Origin: JACKHO01 sp041398745
GTDB lineage: Bacteria; Planctomycetota; Planctomycetia; Planctomycetales; Planctomycetaceae
Reading direction: 5' to 3'
Length of the DNA: 64,000 bases
NCBI GenBank assembly: GCA_041398745.1
Contig: JAWKUB010000002.1
Location: 124,001-188,000, forward strand
The first letter of the stretch is position 1, and each line of letters opens with the position of its first letter. The notes beneath the pieces are model-generated. The model searched no databases. It was not told where the DNA came from and saw nothing but the letters and a program-made list of their open reading frames with translations. Shown here piece after piece: positions 27,904 through 37,095 of the stretch. A program made the position numbers and the translations under genes.

Positions 27904-29781
27904 ATGACGGCATTTCTCGAATTGTCACCCCGCATAACGCTCGTTCCCGTCATTCACGGGAGTGGAGATTTTGCCGTGGAAATTCGGCGGCTCATGCTGC
28001 AGCAGAAGTTCGATCGAGTTGCCGTTCCGCTGCCCCCTTCCTTCGCACGGGCTGTCGAAAAGGGAATTGAGTTTCTCCCACACGTCACTATTGTGACTCA
28101 GGACGAAACGTTGCCGTATCAGGAACCAGAGTGGTCACCCGATGGTGATGCTGCCAATGAACGGCCAAAGCGACAGTGCAGCTTCGTCCCCATCGATCCC
28201 TGTCAGCCTGTTATTGCGGCGCTTCGAATTGCGATTCAGGAACGAATGCGGCGGGAGTACATCGACCTGGAGGTGTCGGAGTTCGATCCCAAATCGGGAC
28301 TGCTCCCCGATCCTTACGCACTGAAGCAAACTTCGATTGATCGTTTTGCTGCGGCGGTGCTGCCCGCGATTACGCGGCCGGTTGCCAATCAGCAACTCGC
28401 CCGCATTACCTGGATGGCGTCGGAACTGCGGCGACTCGATCAGCAGGAAGGGAAGACGCTGGCCCTCTGCTCCATTCTCGACTGGCCCTGGATTCGTGAG
28501 GCGTTCAAGGAATCGACGCCCATTACGCAGGAGCCAGAAGAGGTTTTTGATCCCGAGTTGTACCGGGTCGATCCCGACACGCTGGCATTTGTGCTCGGCG
28601 AGTTGCCGTTCATTACCGGGCTCTATGAAAAGGCTCGGTTTGACCTCGGTGATGATGAGAATCTCTCAGTTGATGGTATCAAGGAGTTAATGCTCTCCTC
28701 GCGTGAAACCTATCGCAACGACCTGAAGAACCGCGCCCGCAAGGTGACGCCACACCTGTTGGCGACCATCCTCAAGTATGTGCGGAATCTTTGTCTCGTC
28801 GAGCGTCGCATGACGCCTGACTTGTATACGCTCGTGACCGCTGCAAAACAGGTGCTGGGTGATCAGTTCGCCATTTCGGTTGCGGAGACGGCTCGCGAGT
28901 ATCCGTTTCGTGACTACCTGCCGCTGCCTGAGTTTCGCGTTTCGGTGGGACGCGGGCAGTTCCCGAACGATGACATCACGCAACTGAAAAATCGGTTGCC
29001 GGGGCCACCCGTGGTCTGGCGCTCATTGGAGTTGAATCGCAAGCCACCGAAAATCGATCAGCAGCGTTGGCAGGCCCAATGGAATCCGTTCTCTCACTGC
29101 AGCTGGCGGCCCGAAGACGTCGCCATTGAACGGTTCCGCACGCACATCAAAGATCATGCCATGGGTTTGTTGGGGGATGACCTCGCTCAGGTCGAGAAAT
29201 TCTCCACGAGTTTGAAAGACGGACTCGACATTCGTGAAACGCTCCGAAATTGGCACACGGGCAACTTGTACGTCAAAGTGCTTCCGCCAAGTCGTGGGAC
29301 GTTGGACTGCGTGCTGATGTTCTTCGATTCTCCCGCCGATCCACGCGATTATCCTTGGCGGATTACCTGGCATGCGGAGCATCAGGACGAGTCAACGCTG
29401 GCGTTCTTCTCCACCGATTATGCACAGGACATTGTCGGACCGGGCATTGCTGCTGCCACTTATGGTGGGGCCATGTTCCTGTTCCCGCCACGACCCGTCC
29501 GAGATATCTGGCGTGATCCCCGCTTTGACATGGCCGACACCCTGGAAGAGCGGTTGCTAATCGCGGCCTGTCACCATAGCGGCGAGAATCACATCGCCGT
29601 GCTGTCGCAGTCTGCGCCGGGTCAGGCCTGGAAGCGAATTGCCAAGCGGTTTGGCAAACGGCTCGTTCACGTTCCGCTCGCCCATTTCAGCCAGGAAACC
29701 GTACAACAACTTCGAATTTTCCATGTGCTCAACGGCCACCAGGTGCGGACGTACGCTCAGCACTTCATCCGAAAGGCATAG
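27904..29781 (+). CDS. 625-residue conserved-looking protein of unknown function
   Basis: I do not recognise this family with confidence. The N-terminal 200 residues have an alternating alpha/beta feel (TLVPVIHGSGDFAVEIRRL, FDRVAVPLPPSFARAVEKG, FLPHVTIVTQDE, FVPIDPCQPVIAAL), which recalls TraB/ChaN-like or DUF5682-like proteins. The middle contains many Arg and Leu helices, and the C-terminal part has Trp-rich stretches (WQAQWNPFSHCSWRPED, YPWRITWHAEHQD). No signal peptide or membrane segments are visible, so it should be cytosolic. The heme-binding dehydrogenase-type gene starts only 13 bases after its stop, which suggests one operon. Confidence 0.65.
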   Translation: MTAFLELSPRITLVPVIHGSGDFAVEIRRLMLQQKFDRVAVPLPPSFARAVEKGIEFLPHVTIVTQDETLPYQEPEWSPDGDAANERPKRQCSFVPIDPCQPVIAALRIAIQERMRREYIDLEVSEFDPKSGLLPDPYALKQTSIDRFAAAVLPAITRPVANQQLARITWMASELRRLDQQEGKTLALCSILDWPWIREAFKESTPITQEPEEVFDPELYRVDPDTLAFVLGELPFITGLYEKARFDLGDDENLSVDGIKELMLSSRETYRNDLKNRARKVTPHLLATILKYVRNLCLVERRMTPDLYTLVTAAKQVLGDQFAISVAETAREYPFRDYLPLPEFRVSVGRGQFPNDDITQLKNRLPGPPVVWRSLELNRKPPKIDQQRWQAQWNPFSHCSWRPEDVAIERFRTHIKDHAMGLLGDDLAQVEKFSTSLKDGLDIRETLRNWHTGNLYVKVLPPSRGTLDCVLMFFDSPADPRDYPWRITWHAEHQDESTLAFFSTDYAQDIVGPGIAAATYGGAMFLFPPRPVRDIWRDPRFDMADTLEERLLIAACHHSGENHIAVLSQSAPGQAWKRIAKRFGKRLVHVPLAHFSQETVQQLRIFHVLNGHQVRTYAQHFIRKA

Positions 29782-29794
29782 CTCACTCAACTTG

Positions 29795-32700
29795 ATGATT
29801 CGCTTCATGACGCATAACACACTTCTCCAAGATTTCCGGCTGCAGTTGGCGGCCGGTGTTCTGTTCCTCCTGTCGTTCGCGACACTTAGCAGCGTTTCGG
29901 CGGCGCCACTGGTTGTCGAGACTGAGGCTCTTTCCCCTGAAGAACAGCAGAAGAAGTTTCATTTGCCGGAGGGATTCGAAATTCAACTGGTGGTGAGCGA
30001 GGAGAGCATTGGACAGCCAATGAACCTCAGCTTCGATGCCGCAGGTCGGCTGTGGATCACCCATTCCATCGAGTACCCATACCCCGTGGAAGGGGAAGGT
30101 GTCGAACCGCGTGATGGTCGGTTTCAGGGCATGGGGAAACCGCCAGCGCGCGATCGCCTTACTGTCATCAGTGGAATAGGTCCCGACGGAAAGCCACAAA
30201 AGATTCAGCACTTTGCAGGTGAATTGAATATCCCCATTGGCGTGGTGCCCACGAAGTTGACGGGCTCTCAAACCGAAGCACTGGTGTTCAGCATTCCGAA
30301 TATCTATCACCTGACCGACTCGAACAACGACGGTCAGGCCGATGCACGGGAGAAGCTGTTTGGCCCCTTCGGCAACCTCGATACGCACGGCATGACAAAC
30401 TCGTTCACGCGTTGGATTGATGGTTGGATTTACGCCTGTCATGGATTCAGGAACACGACGACAATTCAGGGGACTGATGGTCACGTAGTTTCGATGAACT
30501 CCGGGAACACCTTTCGTTTCCTGGAAGATGGTTCACACGTTGAGCAGTTCACGTGGGGACAAGTGAATCCTTTCGGGCTCACGTTCGACCCGTGGGGACA
30601 CGCTTATAACGCAGACTGTCACTCCATGCCGCTTACGTGCCTCATTCCCGAGGCCTACTACTCCAGCTTCGGCAAGCCACACGACGGACTGAGCTACGGT
30701 CCTGACATGATTGACCACAATCATGGTTCGACCGGCATTTGCGGTGTCGCGTGGTACGAAGCGGCTCAGTTTCCTCAGGATTACCAGGGCTGCATTTTTC
30801 TGTGCAATCCCGTCAGCGGAACCGTTCACCGCGACCGCATTCATTTTCGCGGCTCCTCACCCTGGGTCGAAACGCAACCGGAATTCATTACCTGCGACGA
30901 CGGCTGGTTCCGGCCCGTCGACGTGAAACTCGGACCAGACGGGGCCCTCTACATTGCGGACTTCTACAACGCAATCATCGGACACTATGAAGTGCCGCTC
31001 GAACATCCTCGGCGCGACCGGCATCATGGCCGCGTGTGGCGCGTGGTTTACAAAGGGAAAGAAGGAGTTCAGCTGCCAAATCTCGTGGCCATGACCAACG
31101 CTCAGCTGGTTGATCTCCTGGGTAATGAAAACCTGACAATTCGGATGCTGGCGACCAACATGCTGGTGGATCGAGGTGCCGACGCCGCGACCATTGAACA
31201 ATTGAATTCGCTGCTCAGCACGAACTCAGCCTCCGATGCAGTTGCCACGCAGCAAGTGCATGCCACGTGGGTGTTGAACCGTCTCAGCAAATTGAATGAC
31301 GATTTGCTGCGTCAGCAGTCGGCTTCGACTTCACCACTCGTGCGGACACATGTGGCCCGCGTTCTGAGTGAACGTTCCGAACTTTCCCATGCTCTCCAGG
31401 CGACGTTGGCACAACTGCTGCAGGATGAGAACTCGATTGTGCAGCGTGCTGCCGTGCAGGCGAGTGCCATTCATTCCTCGGCGCAAACGCTGGATATCCT
31501 GCTGGATTTGCTGATGACCGACGGCAAGGTTGCTGACGGTGATACACATTTGCGGCATGCTCTGGTCATTGCGTTGCGAGACCATTTGCGCGACGCGACC
31601 GATGAGGACTTGCCGCTTGTGCAGGACCGTTTACTGGGTGTTGCAGATTCAGCTCCGCAGCTTGTTTCTCAACTTGCACTCGGAACACGGAACGAACGTG
31701 GTGCGGCGCTGGCGGGACGGCTCATCAGTCTCGCTGGCTCAGATCAATTGGCGCTTGTCCGGCATTTGGCGCAGTTTGGTGATCGTGACCAGTTGACCGC
31801 TTATGCCAGCCAGCAAAGTGAACTGCCCATTGAAAACCTCGATGGACAGGTGCGACAAATCGAGTCGTTCTACGAAGGTCTGGCCGCCCGCGGAATTGAC
31901 GCCGCTCCTCTCATTCAGGTTTGGGGAGAGAAGCTCGTCACCAAACTGCTCGCCCAGCCAGCCCGTCCGCAACTGGGCTGGGCGGGGCTCACGGTCGACG
32001 GAACGGCGATTGATACGCCCGCGTTTGTACCGCAGCGCCGGGCTTCCGCCGATGGAAATCAGGATGGCATGTTCTATTGTTCGCTGCCACGTGGCGAACA
32101 AGTCACCGGCATGCTGCGCTCGGCTCCGTTCCCGGCTCCGGCCAGGTTCGAATTCTTCATTGCCGGTCACAATGCGTTTCCCGACAAGCCGCTGAAGGGG
32201 ACGAATTTCATCAAACTGTTGGATGCCACCACCGGCGAAATGCTGATGTCGACGTCGCCTCCGCGAAACGACACAGCGCAGCACGTCGTCTGGGATTTGT
32301 CCGGGCATGCAGGCAAACACGTTTATCTGCAACTGGTCGATGGCGACACCGACACAGCCTACGCCTGGATGGCCGTGGGACGGTTCTCCATTGCCGAACT
32401 GAATCCCGGGGCCGCATCGCCGCACATGCTGGCGGCGGGACTCATTGCCCGACTGAAGCTTACATCGTTAGAGAAGAACCTCAAGCAGTTGATGTCTTCA
32501 GATGAATCATCCGCGACGGTGAAACTGCAGGCGGCGGAGTCGTGGTTAGGACTGCATCCTAACAGTCGCCGGGCGGCCATGCTGTTCGTCGCACGGAGCA
32601 CAACCTCACCTGACGTGCAGCAAAAATGTCTCACAGAGCTGAGTGCAGCAGCTGACATCAGCGACGAGTCTCTCAAGTTCGCCATGGACAATTTAACTCA

Positions 32701-33358
32701 ACAGGGGCAGTATCAACTCGTTGCTGTCCTGGTGACCGACAGTGCCGGCGGAGAAGCATTGCTGCGGCTCATTGAGCATGGACACGCGTCGGCACTCCTG
32801 CTGACTCGGCCCGAAGTCGTCGAACGACTCAAGGCGTTAGGACTTGCCTCGCTCGAAGACCGCATTGCCGCGTTGACCAGTAATTTGCCCCCACTCAGCC
32901 AGCAGACTGGTGAACTCATTGCACAGCGCAAAGCCGTCCTGCAACAGACAACTCAGTTTGATTTACAGGCTGGGAAAACATTGTTCGAGAAGAACTGCGC
33001 GGCATGCCACCAGTTCAAAGGGACAGGCAGCAAAATCGGCCCACAACTCGACGGCATGGCGAACCGCGGCGTGCAGCGCCTGCTGGAAGACGTGCTGAAC
33101 CCCAATCAGAACGTGGACACCGCATTTCGTGTCACCACTCTCGCAATGAAATCTGGTCAGGTCCTCACCGGCCTGCTCCGCCGCGACGAGGGAGCCACAC
33201 TCGTATTCGCGGACAGCAAGGGAAAAGAGTTTGTGGTGGCGAAAGCCGACATCGAAGAACAACGCCAATCAGCCCTATCCCTCATGCCCGCGAATGTGGG
33301 CGAGACCATTCCTGAAGCTGACTTCGCCCAACTGGTGCATTTCCTGCTGACGCCGTAA
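29795..33358 (+). CDS. PVC-type membrane-bound dehydrogenase with HEAT repeats and C-terminal cytochrome c
   Basis: A 1187-residue exported protein. After a signal peptide (around MTHNTLLQDFRLQLAAGVLF) comes a soluble beta-propeller of the glucose/sorbosone dehydrogenase type (FHLPEGFEIQLVVSEE, MNLSFDAAGRLWITHSIEYP, ALYIADFYNAIIGHYEVP), a helical HEAT-like middle and a C-terminal heme module with CAACH near residue 1068, MANRGVQRLLEDVLNPN and LMPANVGETIPEADF. A carbohydrate-binding-like beta domain lies before the second helical stretch. This architecture is a planctomycete hallmark and is thought to oxidise sugars at the cell surface. The start is one of two nearby ATGs. Confidence 0.9.
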   Translation: MIRFMTHNTLLQDFRLQLAAGVLFLLSFATLSSVSAAPLVVETEALSPEEQQKKFHLPEGFEIQLVVSEESIGQPMNLSFDAAGRLWITHSIEYPYPVEGEGVEPRDGRFQGMGKPPARDRLTVISGIGPDGKPQKIQHFAGELNIPIGVVPTKLTGSQTEALVFSIPNIYHLTDSNNDGQADAREKLFGPFGNLDTHGMTNSFTRWIDGWIYACHGFRNTTTIQGTDGHVVSMNSGNTFRFLEDGSHVEQFTWGQVNPFGLTFDPWGHAYNADCHSMPLTCLIPEAYYSSFGKPHDGLSYGPDMIDHNHGSTGICGVAWYEAAQFPQDYQGCIFLCNPVSGTVHRDRIHFRGSSPWVETQPEFITCDDGWFRPVDVKLGPDGALYIADFYNAIIGHYEVPLEHPRRDRHHGRVWRVVYKGKEGVQLPNLVAMTNAQLVDLLGNENLTIRMLATNMLVDRGADAATIEQLNSLLSTNSASDAVATQQVHATWVLNRLSKLNDDLLRQQSASTSPLVRTHVARVLSERSELSHALQATLAQLLQDENSIVQRAAVQASAIHSSAQTLDILLDLLMTDGKVADGDTHLRHALVIALRDHLRDATDEDLPLVQDRLLGVADSAPQLVSQLALGTRNERGAALAGRLISLAGSDQLALVRHLAQFGDRDQLTAYASQQSELPIENLDGQVRQIESFYEGLAARGIDAAPLIQVWGEKLVTKLLAQPARPQLGWAGLTVDGTAIDTPAFVPQRRASADGNQDGMFYCSLPRGEQVTGMLRSAPFPAPARFEFFIAGHNAFPDKPLKGTNFIKLLDATTGEMLMSTSPPRNDTAQHVVWDLSGHAGKHVYLQLVDGDTDTAYAWMAVGRFSIAELNPGAASPHMLAAGLIARLKLTSLEKNLKQLMSSDESSATVKLQAAESWLGLHPNSRRAAMLFVARSTTSPDVQQKCLTELSAAADISDESLKFAMDNLTQQGQYQLVAVLVTDSAGGEALLRLIEHGHASALLLTRPEVVERLKALGLASLEDRIAALTSNLPPLSQQTGELIAQRKAVLQQTTQFDLQAGKTLFEKNCAACHQFKGTGSKIGPQLDGMANRGVQRLLEDVLNPNQNVDTAFRVTTLAMKSGQVLTGLLRRDEGATLVFADSKGKEFVVAKADIEEQRQSALSLMPANVGETIPEADFAQLVHFLLTP

Positions 33359-33458
33359 CAAATAGACGCGATGTGTCTCTGACGATGTGTAGTACGGGTT
33401 TCCATTACGTACATGTTCGTTGTGTCATACAATGCTTGCGGTATGAGGGACCCGCACA

Positions 33459-33944
33459 ATGGACACAGTCTACATTGAGACATCGATCATCAGCTATCTG
33501 CGGCAGAAGCCAAGTTCACAGGTTGTGACTGCTGCCCGACAACTCCTGACGCACCGGTGGTGGTCTGGTGAGCGAGAGAAGTATCAACTTGTCGTGTCGC
33601 AGTACGTCATCGACGAAGCATCCGCCGGTGATCCCACGCTGGCCGCTGACCGGCTACTGGCGCTCGACGGAATTCCCCTGCTCCCAAATGATCCGGCAAT
33701 CCCACAGATTGCAGCCGAAATCATGGCGATTGGTGTTTTGCCTCCGAATGCGCAAGTCGATGCATTGCATATCGCCGCGGTGGCTCATCATCGCGTACAA
33801 TACCTGCTGACGTGGAATTGCAAGCACATTGCCAATGCAAAGATTTTTCCCAGAATTCACGGCGTCCTCAAACGTTTGGCTATTCCAATTCCAATCATTT
33901 GCACACCAGAGGAGTTGCTTGGTGATGATTCAGAAAACGACTGA
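33459..33944 (+). CDS. PIN-domain toxin (VapC-like)
   Basis: A 161-residue PIN-domain protein. The family acidic residues are visible: Asp2 and Glu7 in MDTVYIETSIISYL, Glu in QYVIDEASAG, and Asp in QVDALHIAAVAHHRV, followed by YLLTWNCKHIANA. VapC-type PIN proteins are Mg-dependent ribonucleases cutting tRNA or rRNA. The gene overlaps the next small gene by 20 bases. The pair has the toxin first, the reverse of the common vapBC order. Homologues of this subgroup (IETSIISYL with WNCKHIAN) commonly have a short downstream partner, as here. Confidence 0.87.
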   Translation: MDTVYIETSIISYLRQKPSSQVVTAARQLLTHRWWSGEREKYQLVVSQYVIDEASAGDPTLAADRLLALDGIPLLPNDPAIPQIAAEIMAIGVLPPNAQVDALHIAAVAHHRVQYLLTWNCKHIANAKIFPRIHGVLKRLAIPIPIICTPEELLGDDSEND

Positions 33945-34134
33945 TTCTCCCATCGACGAAATCCATCGGACCCGTCGTCAGATCTCCGACCGATTCGGCG
34001 GCGACGTGTTTGCCATTGCCGAAGACGCTGCTCGTCGACAAGCGGTTGAGAACCGTCCTGTTTGGAAACCGAAAGGTGAAGTTCAATCACCGTCAGCAGA
34101 GATTGTGTCCGGCACGGAATCCAATAGAAAATGA
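33925..34134 (+). CDS. small antitoxin candidate paired with the PIN toxin
   Basis: A 69-residue protein beginning MIQKTTDSPIDEIHRTRRQI and continuing SDRFGGDVFAIAEDAARRQ. The pattern (DEIHxxRRxISxxFGGDVxAI) is like small proteins that follow PIN toxins in cyanobacteria and Planctomycetota and are presumed antitoxins. GAGGAG ten bases upstream supports its start inside the toxin gene. The C-terminal half is disordered and basic. The assignment rests on position and motif; no DNA-binding domain is evident. Confidence 0.7.
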   Translation: MIQKTTDSPIDEIHRTRRQISDRFGGDVFAIAEDAARRQAVENRPVWKPKGEVQSPSAEIVSGTESNRK

Positions 34135-34173
34135 GTTGAGTGACGTACGCGGGTATGGCCGTTGGGCGCAATC

Positions 34174-34734
34174 ATGAACGAACAAGTTTCAGCAAACACC
34201 CCTGATGGATCCGCTGAATCAGCGTCGCGAGCTGCCGTCCCAAATACTCACCCTTACGGCGTATCAGTGCTTGGCCTAATCCTTGGAGTTGTTTCACTGG
34301 GGTTAGCGCTGATTCCACCAATAGCCTTTGGCCAGCCGCTGCCGGGACTGCTTGGTGACCGGAGCGATGAACCAAATTCGGCACCTCACGTAAACGGAGG
34401 GGGGCCCATCAAAGTGGACATCTCATTCAGCTTCGGCAATGCGAAGAAGGAGGAGGAAGAAGAAAAGGTTGCTCCGGTAGCTCCAAAAACTGATTTGGAA
34501 TTCACCAAGAATCCTGCCGACTGGCTCACAATGGCCGCAATTGTTTCGGCACTTATTGGAATAGTTGTCGCAACGGTCGGTCAAATTCGAGAGCACCGTC
34601 CACGCGTGATGGCTGGCACCCTAACATGTTGCGTGGCCGCATTAACCTGGCAGTACTTTGTTATGGGAATTGTCGTTGGCGTCGCAATTCTCGTGCTCCT
34701 GTTAATTCTCGCATTGTTATCGGGAGCAGGCTGA
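34174..34734 (+). CDS. small membrane protein, unknown function
   Basis: A 186-residue protein with three or four hydrophobic segments (near residues 30-52, 120-136, 148-160 and 162-184) and a soluble loop with a Lys/Glu run, NAKKEEEEEKVAPVAP. I see no family. The start ATG follows GGGCG weakly; an upstream TTG is possible. It is not obviously linked to the toxin pair 39 bases upstream. Confidence 0.55.
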   Translation: MNEQVSANTPDGSAESASRAAVPNTHPYGVSVLGLILGVVSLGLALIPPIAFGQPLPGLLGDRSDEPNSAPHVNGGGPIKVDISFSFGNAKKEEEEEKVAPVAPKTDLEFTKNPADWLTMAAIVSALIGIVVATVGQIREHRPRVMAGTLTCCVAALTWQYFVMGIVVGVAILVLLLILALLSGAG

Positions 34735-35175
34735 ATAGGCGTCCAATGAGGATTGGAAAGTCGAAGGTCGCCTGAATACTGCGATCACAGAATATCACTG
34801 GCCCTGAACTCCGATTCAACGCAGGAGGCCCCGGTTGCTTTGCAACCGTTGGGGGCCGATGGCCCCAGAGGTTGTTCGCGGCAACGTTTCACTGGGTGCC
34901 GACACGATCAATAAATGTTGGCCCACTTTGGTGAAGCCTCTTGATCACTGCGTGATCCCAGTTTTCAAGCAAATCGGCCCCCCCTAATTCGCAGCACATG
35001 GACGTTGCGGTCGCATCTGCTTCGTCATCGGTTCCGACGCTACCGCGGTTGCCCGAAGTGCGGTAGGCCAGAATAGCCGACAGGCGTATCCCAACTCCGC
35101 CAGCGAGTGAGTGGCCGTGCGAAGTGGTTTCACTTGTTGGCGCTGCGTGCTGGTATTTGTTGGCCTTTAGACCGA
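34735..35175. other. intergenic region with hairpins and a start-less open frame
   Basis: About 440 bases with no conventional gene. It holds a compound palindrome and, on the minus strand, a 97-codon open frame without a start, described separately. Confidence 0.6.
34827..34857. repeat. compound palindrome
   Basis: GGCCCC-GGTTGC-TTT-GCAACC-GTTG-GGGGCC: an inner six-base-pair stem and an outer six-base-pair stem with a short bulge. It is followed by GGGGCCGATGGCCCC, a second, overlapping palindrome. REP-like; no T-run. Confidence 0.6.
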
Positions 35176-35182
35176 TTAACGC
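34889..35182 (-). pseudogene. start-less open frame, possible gene remnant or repeat
   Basis: Reading the minus strand gives 97 codons without a stop. The last part reads MCCELGGADLLENWDHAVIK and ends DRVGTQ. The only ATG would leave 35 residues. Amino-acid composition looks protein-like, but no family is recognised. It could be a decayed gene or a dispersed repeat that happens to stay open. Confidence 0.3.
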
Positions 35183-36093
35183 TTATGTCGCGCGTTGCGG
35201 ATTTTTGCGGCAATTCGCGAGAGGAATTGTGAGGCACGTTGTTCTCCATCGCGGGCGCCAGCGGTGGAGGCGGTTTGCATTTTCTGGAACTGATTCTGGG
35301 CCAGTTTCCGATACATTTCGAACTCGGCGGCGACCTGCGCGAGGTTGGGCAATGGCTTGCGTGGCTGAATGTAATTCCGGTGCAGTTCTTCGAAGCGGCT
35401 TCGTCCACCCGCGGCGCTGAAGTCGCCGACGTCGAATTCTCGAATAGAACGCGAAACTCCGGCTGAGGCGTCACGCAGCCAGCGGCGAATGTCCTGCCAC
35501 TCCCGTTTTTCCTGGGAGTCGGCAGCCATGGCTTCGTTGGTATTCAGGTCACGATTCAGGGACTTCAGCCGTCCGCCCAGAGCGCTGAGCTGTTTGCGGA
35601 GTTGTCCCATGTTGGTTTCTATTTGTAGAACCGTTTGCCAGTCGGAATCGATGTGCTGGTAAATCCGTTCGGAGTCGCCATCGTATCGGGAAGGTTCTGC
35701 CGCAGTTGCCGCGACGGGCATTTGAGGAACCGGTGCGGGCGCTTGTGTTGCAAACAGAGTACGAATAATGATGGGGCTCGTCGTCGGAAGAACCTGCTGA
35801 TCAAGGTACGGCGCGGCCTGTGGTGTGTTTAGCACGGGCACGCCGTTGATGGCCCATGACTGCACCTGTTCGGGAGTGATCCCGATGCTGAACATCACGT
35901 TACGTAACGTCAGAGCGGGACCAGCCTGCCGCAGTGTTTCCGGTGGGATTTGGACATACACATCTGAGGGTCCCTGCATTGGTTTAAACCACGCCCAGAG
36001 AACAACATTCGTACCCGCCAGAGCAACCTGCTCCCAGGTGGTGGACGGCGGTCTCTGTGGAAAGGGAATCATGGAAATCTCACTACGACTCAT
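35176..36093 (-). CDS. hypothetical protein with helical/coiled-coil C-terminal half
   Basis: A 305-residue protein of unknown function. The N-terminal half (residues about 1-130) is a small globular region (WEQVALAGTNVVLWAWFKP, YVQIPPETLRQAGPALT, SIGITPEQVQSWAINGVPV), then a Pro/Ala-rich linker (APAPVPQMPVAATAAEP), and a C-terminal half of long polar helices (TNMGQLRKQLSALGGRLKSL) that may form a coiled coil. GGAGG eight bases before the chosen ATG sets the start; an earlier ATG lacks a site. It faces away from the metW-TolQ-TolR group across a 320-base gap; shared regulation is possible but unproven. Confidence 0.6.
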   Translation of the reverse strand: MSRSEISMIPFPQRPPSTTWEQVALAGTNVVLWAWFKPMQGPSDVYVQIPPETLRQAGPALTLRNVMFSIGITPEQVQSWAINGVPVLNTPQAAPYLDQQVLPTTSPIIIRTLFATQAPAPVPQMPVAATAAEPSRYDGDSERIYQHIDSDWQTVLQIETNMGQLRKQLSALGGRLKSLNRDLNTNEAMAADSQEKREWQDIRRWLRDASAGVSRSIREFDVGDFSAAGGRSRFEELHRNYIQPRKPLPNLAQVAAEFEMYRKLAQNQFQKMQTASTAGARDGEQRASQFLSRIAAKIRNARHKR

Positions 36094-36319
36094 CGATGAC
36101 GCCTCCATAGTGTTGACCGTGTGGAAATCTGTCGCAAGGGTAATCGACATTACGTCTAATCACCCAAGTGCAACGGATGATTCATCCTGCGCAAATGGCC
36201 AGTTATGGCGTCGTTTGTCTCCACTGGCTCGATTTCAGGTCGAGACTCTTGCGGATTTCCTGGCGAACCGACACGATGGATGTTCCGTCGTAGAGCATTT
36301 TTCGAATTCGTATTCAGTT

Positions 36320-36385
36320 GTGAGCCGCGATGCGTAGGCGGTCGGGTATGACAAATGGCCCGAGGCCTGACGGCCTTCGGCTCAC
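36320..36385. repeat. 66-base element bounded by inverted repeats
   Basis: GTGAGCCG at one end and CGGCTCAC at the other frame a sequence with internal GGCCCGAGGCCTGACGGCC self-complementarity. It looks like a REP or MITE-like dispersed element. It occupies the gap upstream of metW and ends 30 bases before its ATG. Confidence 0.55.
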
Positions 36386-36415
36386 AAGTTGACTGCAAGC
36401 CAATTCCACATTCCC

Positions 36416-37060
36416 ATGTGTGCCAAGAAAATCCAGTTGCCTGACGCACGTTCTGCGGTGACGAATGACATTCTCATGCAGCACATTGAGCGTGGTGCGC
36501 GCGTGTTGGATTTGGGTTGCGGTGATGGCCTGCTGCTCGAGCGTCTGCGAGACGAGCACGAATGCCAAGTACTGGGTGTGGAGCTGGAGTTCAATTCGTT
36601 CCTGGCAGCAATTGAACGTGGTTTACCCATGCTGCAGGTCGACCTGAACGAAGGCACCATCGATTTGCCAGACAATTCCTTTGACTGGGCGGTTGTTTCG
36701 CAAACGCTTCAGCAGGTGGCGCGTCCGCTCGAATTGATGAATGAGATTTTCCGGGTGGCCAGGAAAGCGCTCATTGTGGTTCCCAACTTCGGCCACTGGC
36801 GAATTCGCCTGCAGGTACTGCTACAGGGACGGGCACCGGTGACAGATTCCCTACCATATGAATGGTATGAGTCACCAAATGTGCATTTCCTTTCCATGCT
36901 CGACTTCCGAGAGCTTGCGGAGCGTGGTAATTTCAGAATAGAAAAAGAATTGCCCATAATTGGATCGCAGGCCGTGAGTCGTGCGTTCTGGCCAAATCTA
37001 CGTGCCCATAGCGCACTGTATGTGCTGGAACGTGCACCGCAAGGGCGATCTGACAACTGA
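36416..37060 (+). CDS. metW: MetW-like class I SAM-dependent methyltransferase
   Basis: A 214-residue MetW family protein. The SAM-binding motif VLDLGCGDGLLLERL is followed by the family-specific VVPNFGHWRIRLQVLLQGR and LPYEWYESPNVHF. MetW is normally encoded next to metX (homoserine acetyltransferase) and is required for methionine synthesis by a poorly known route. metX is not here; instead a TolQ-like gene starts 35 bases downstream. The start ATG has no clear ribosome-binding site because the repeat lies just upstream. Confidence 0.88.
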   Translation: MCAKKIQLPDARSAVTNDILMQHIERGARVLDLGCGDGLLLERLRDEHECQVLGVELEFNSFLAAIERGLPMLQVDLNEGTIDLPDNSFDWAVVSQTLQQVARPLELMNEIFRVARKALIVVPNFGHWRIRLQVLLQGRAPVTDSLPYEWYESPNVHFLSMLDFRELAERGNFRIEKELPIIGSQAVSRAFWPNLRAHSALYVLERAPQGRSDN

Positions 37061-37095
37061 TCGGCCTGGTCCGGTCCCTGGAGAGTTGCCGCCCA

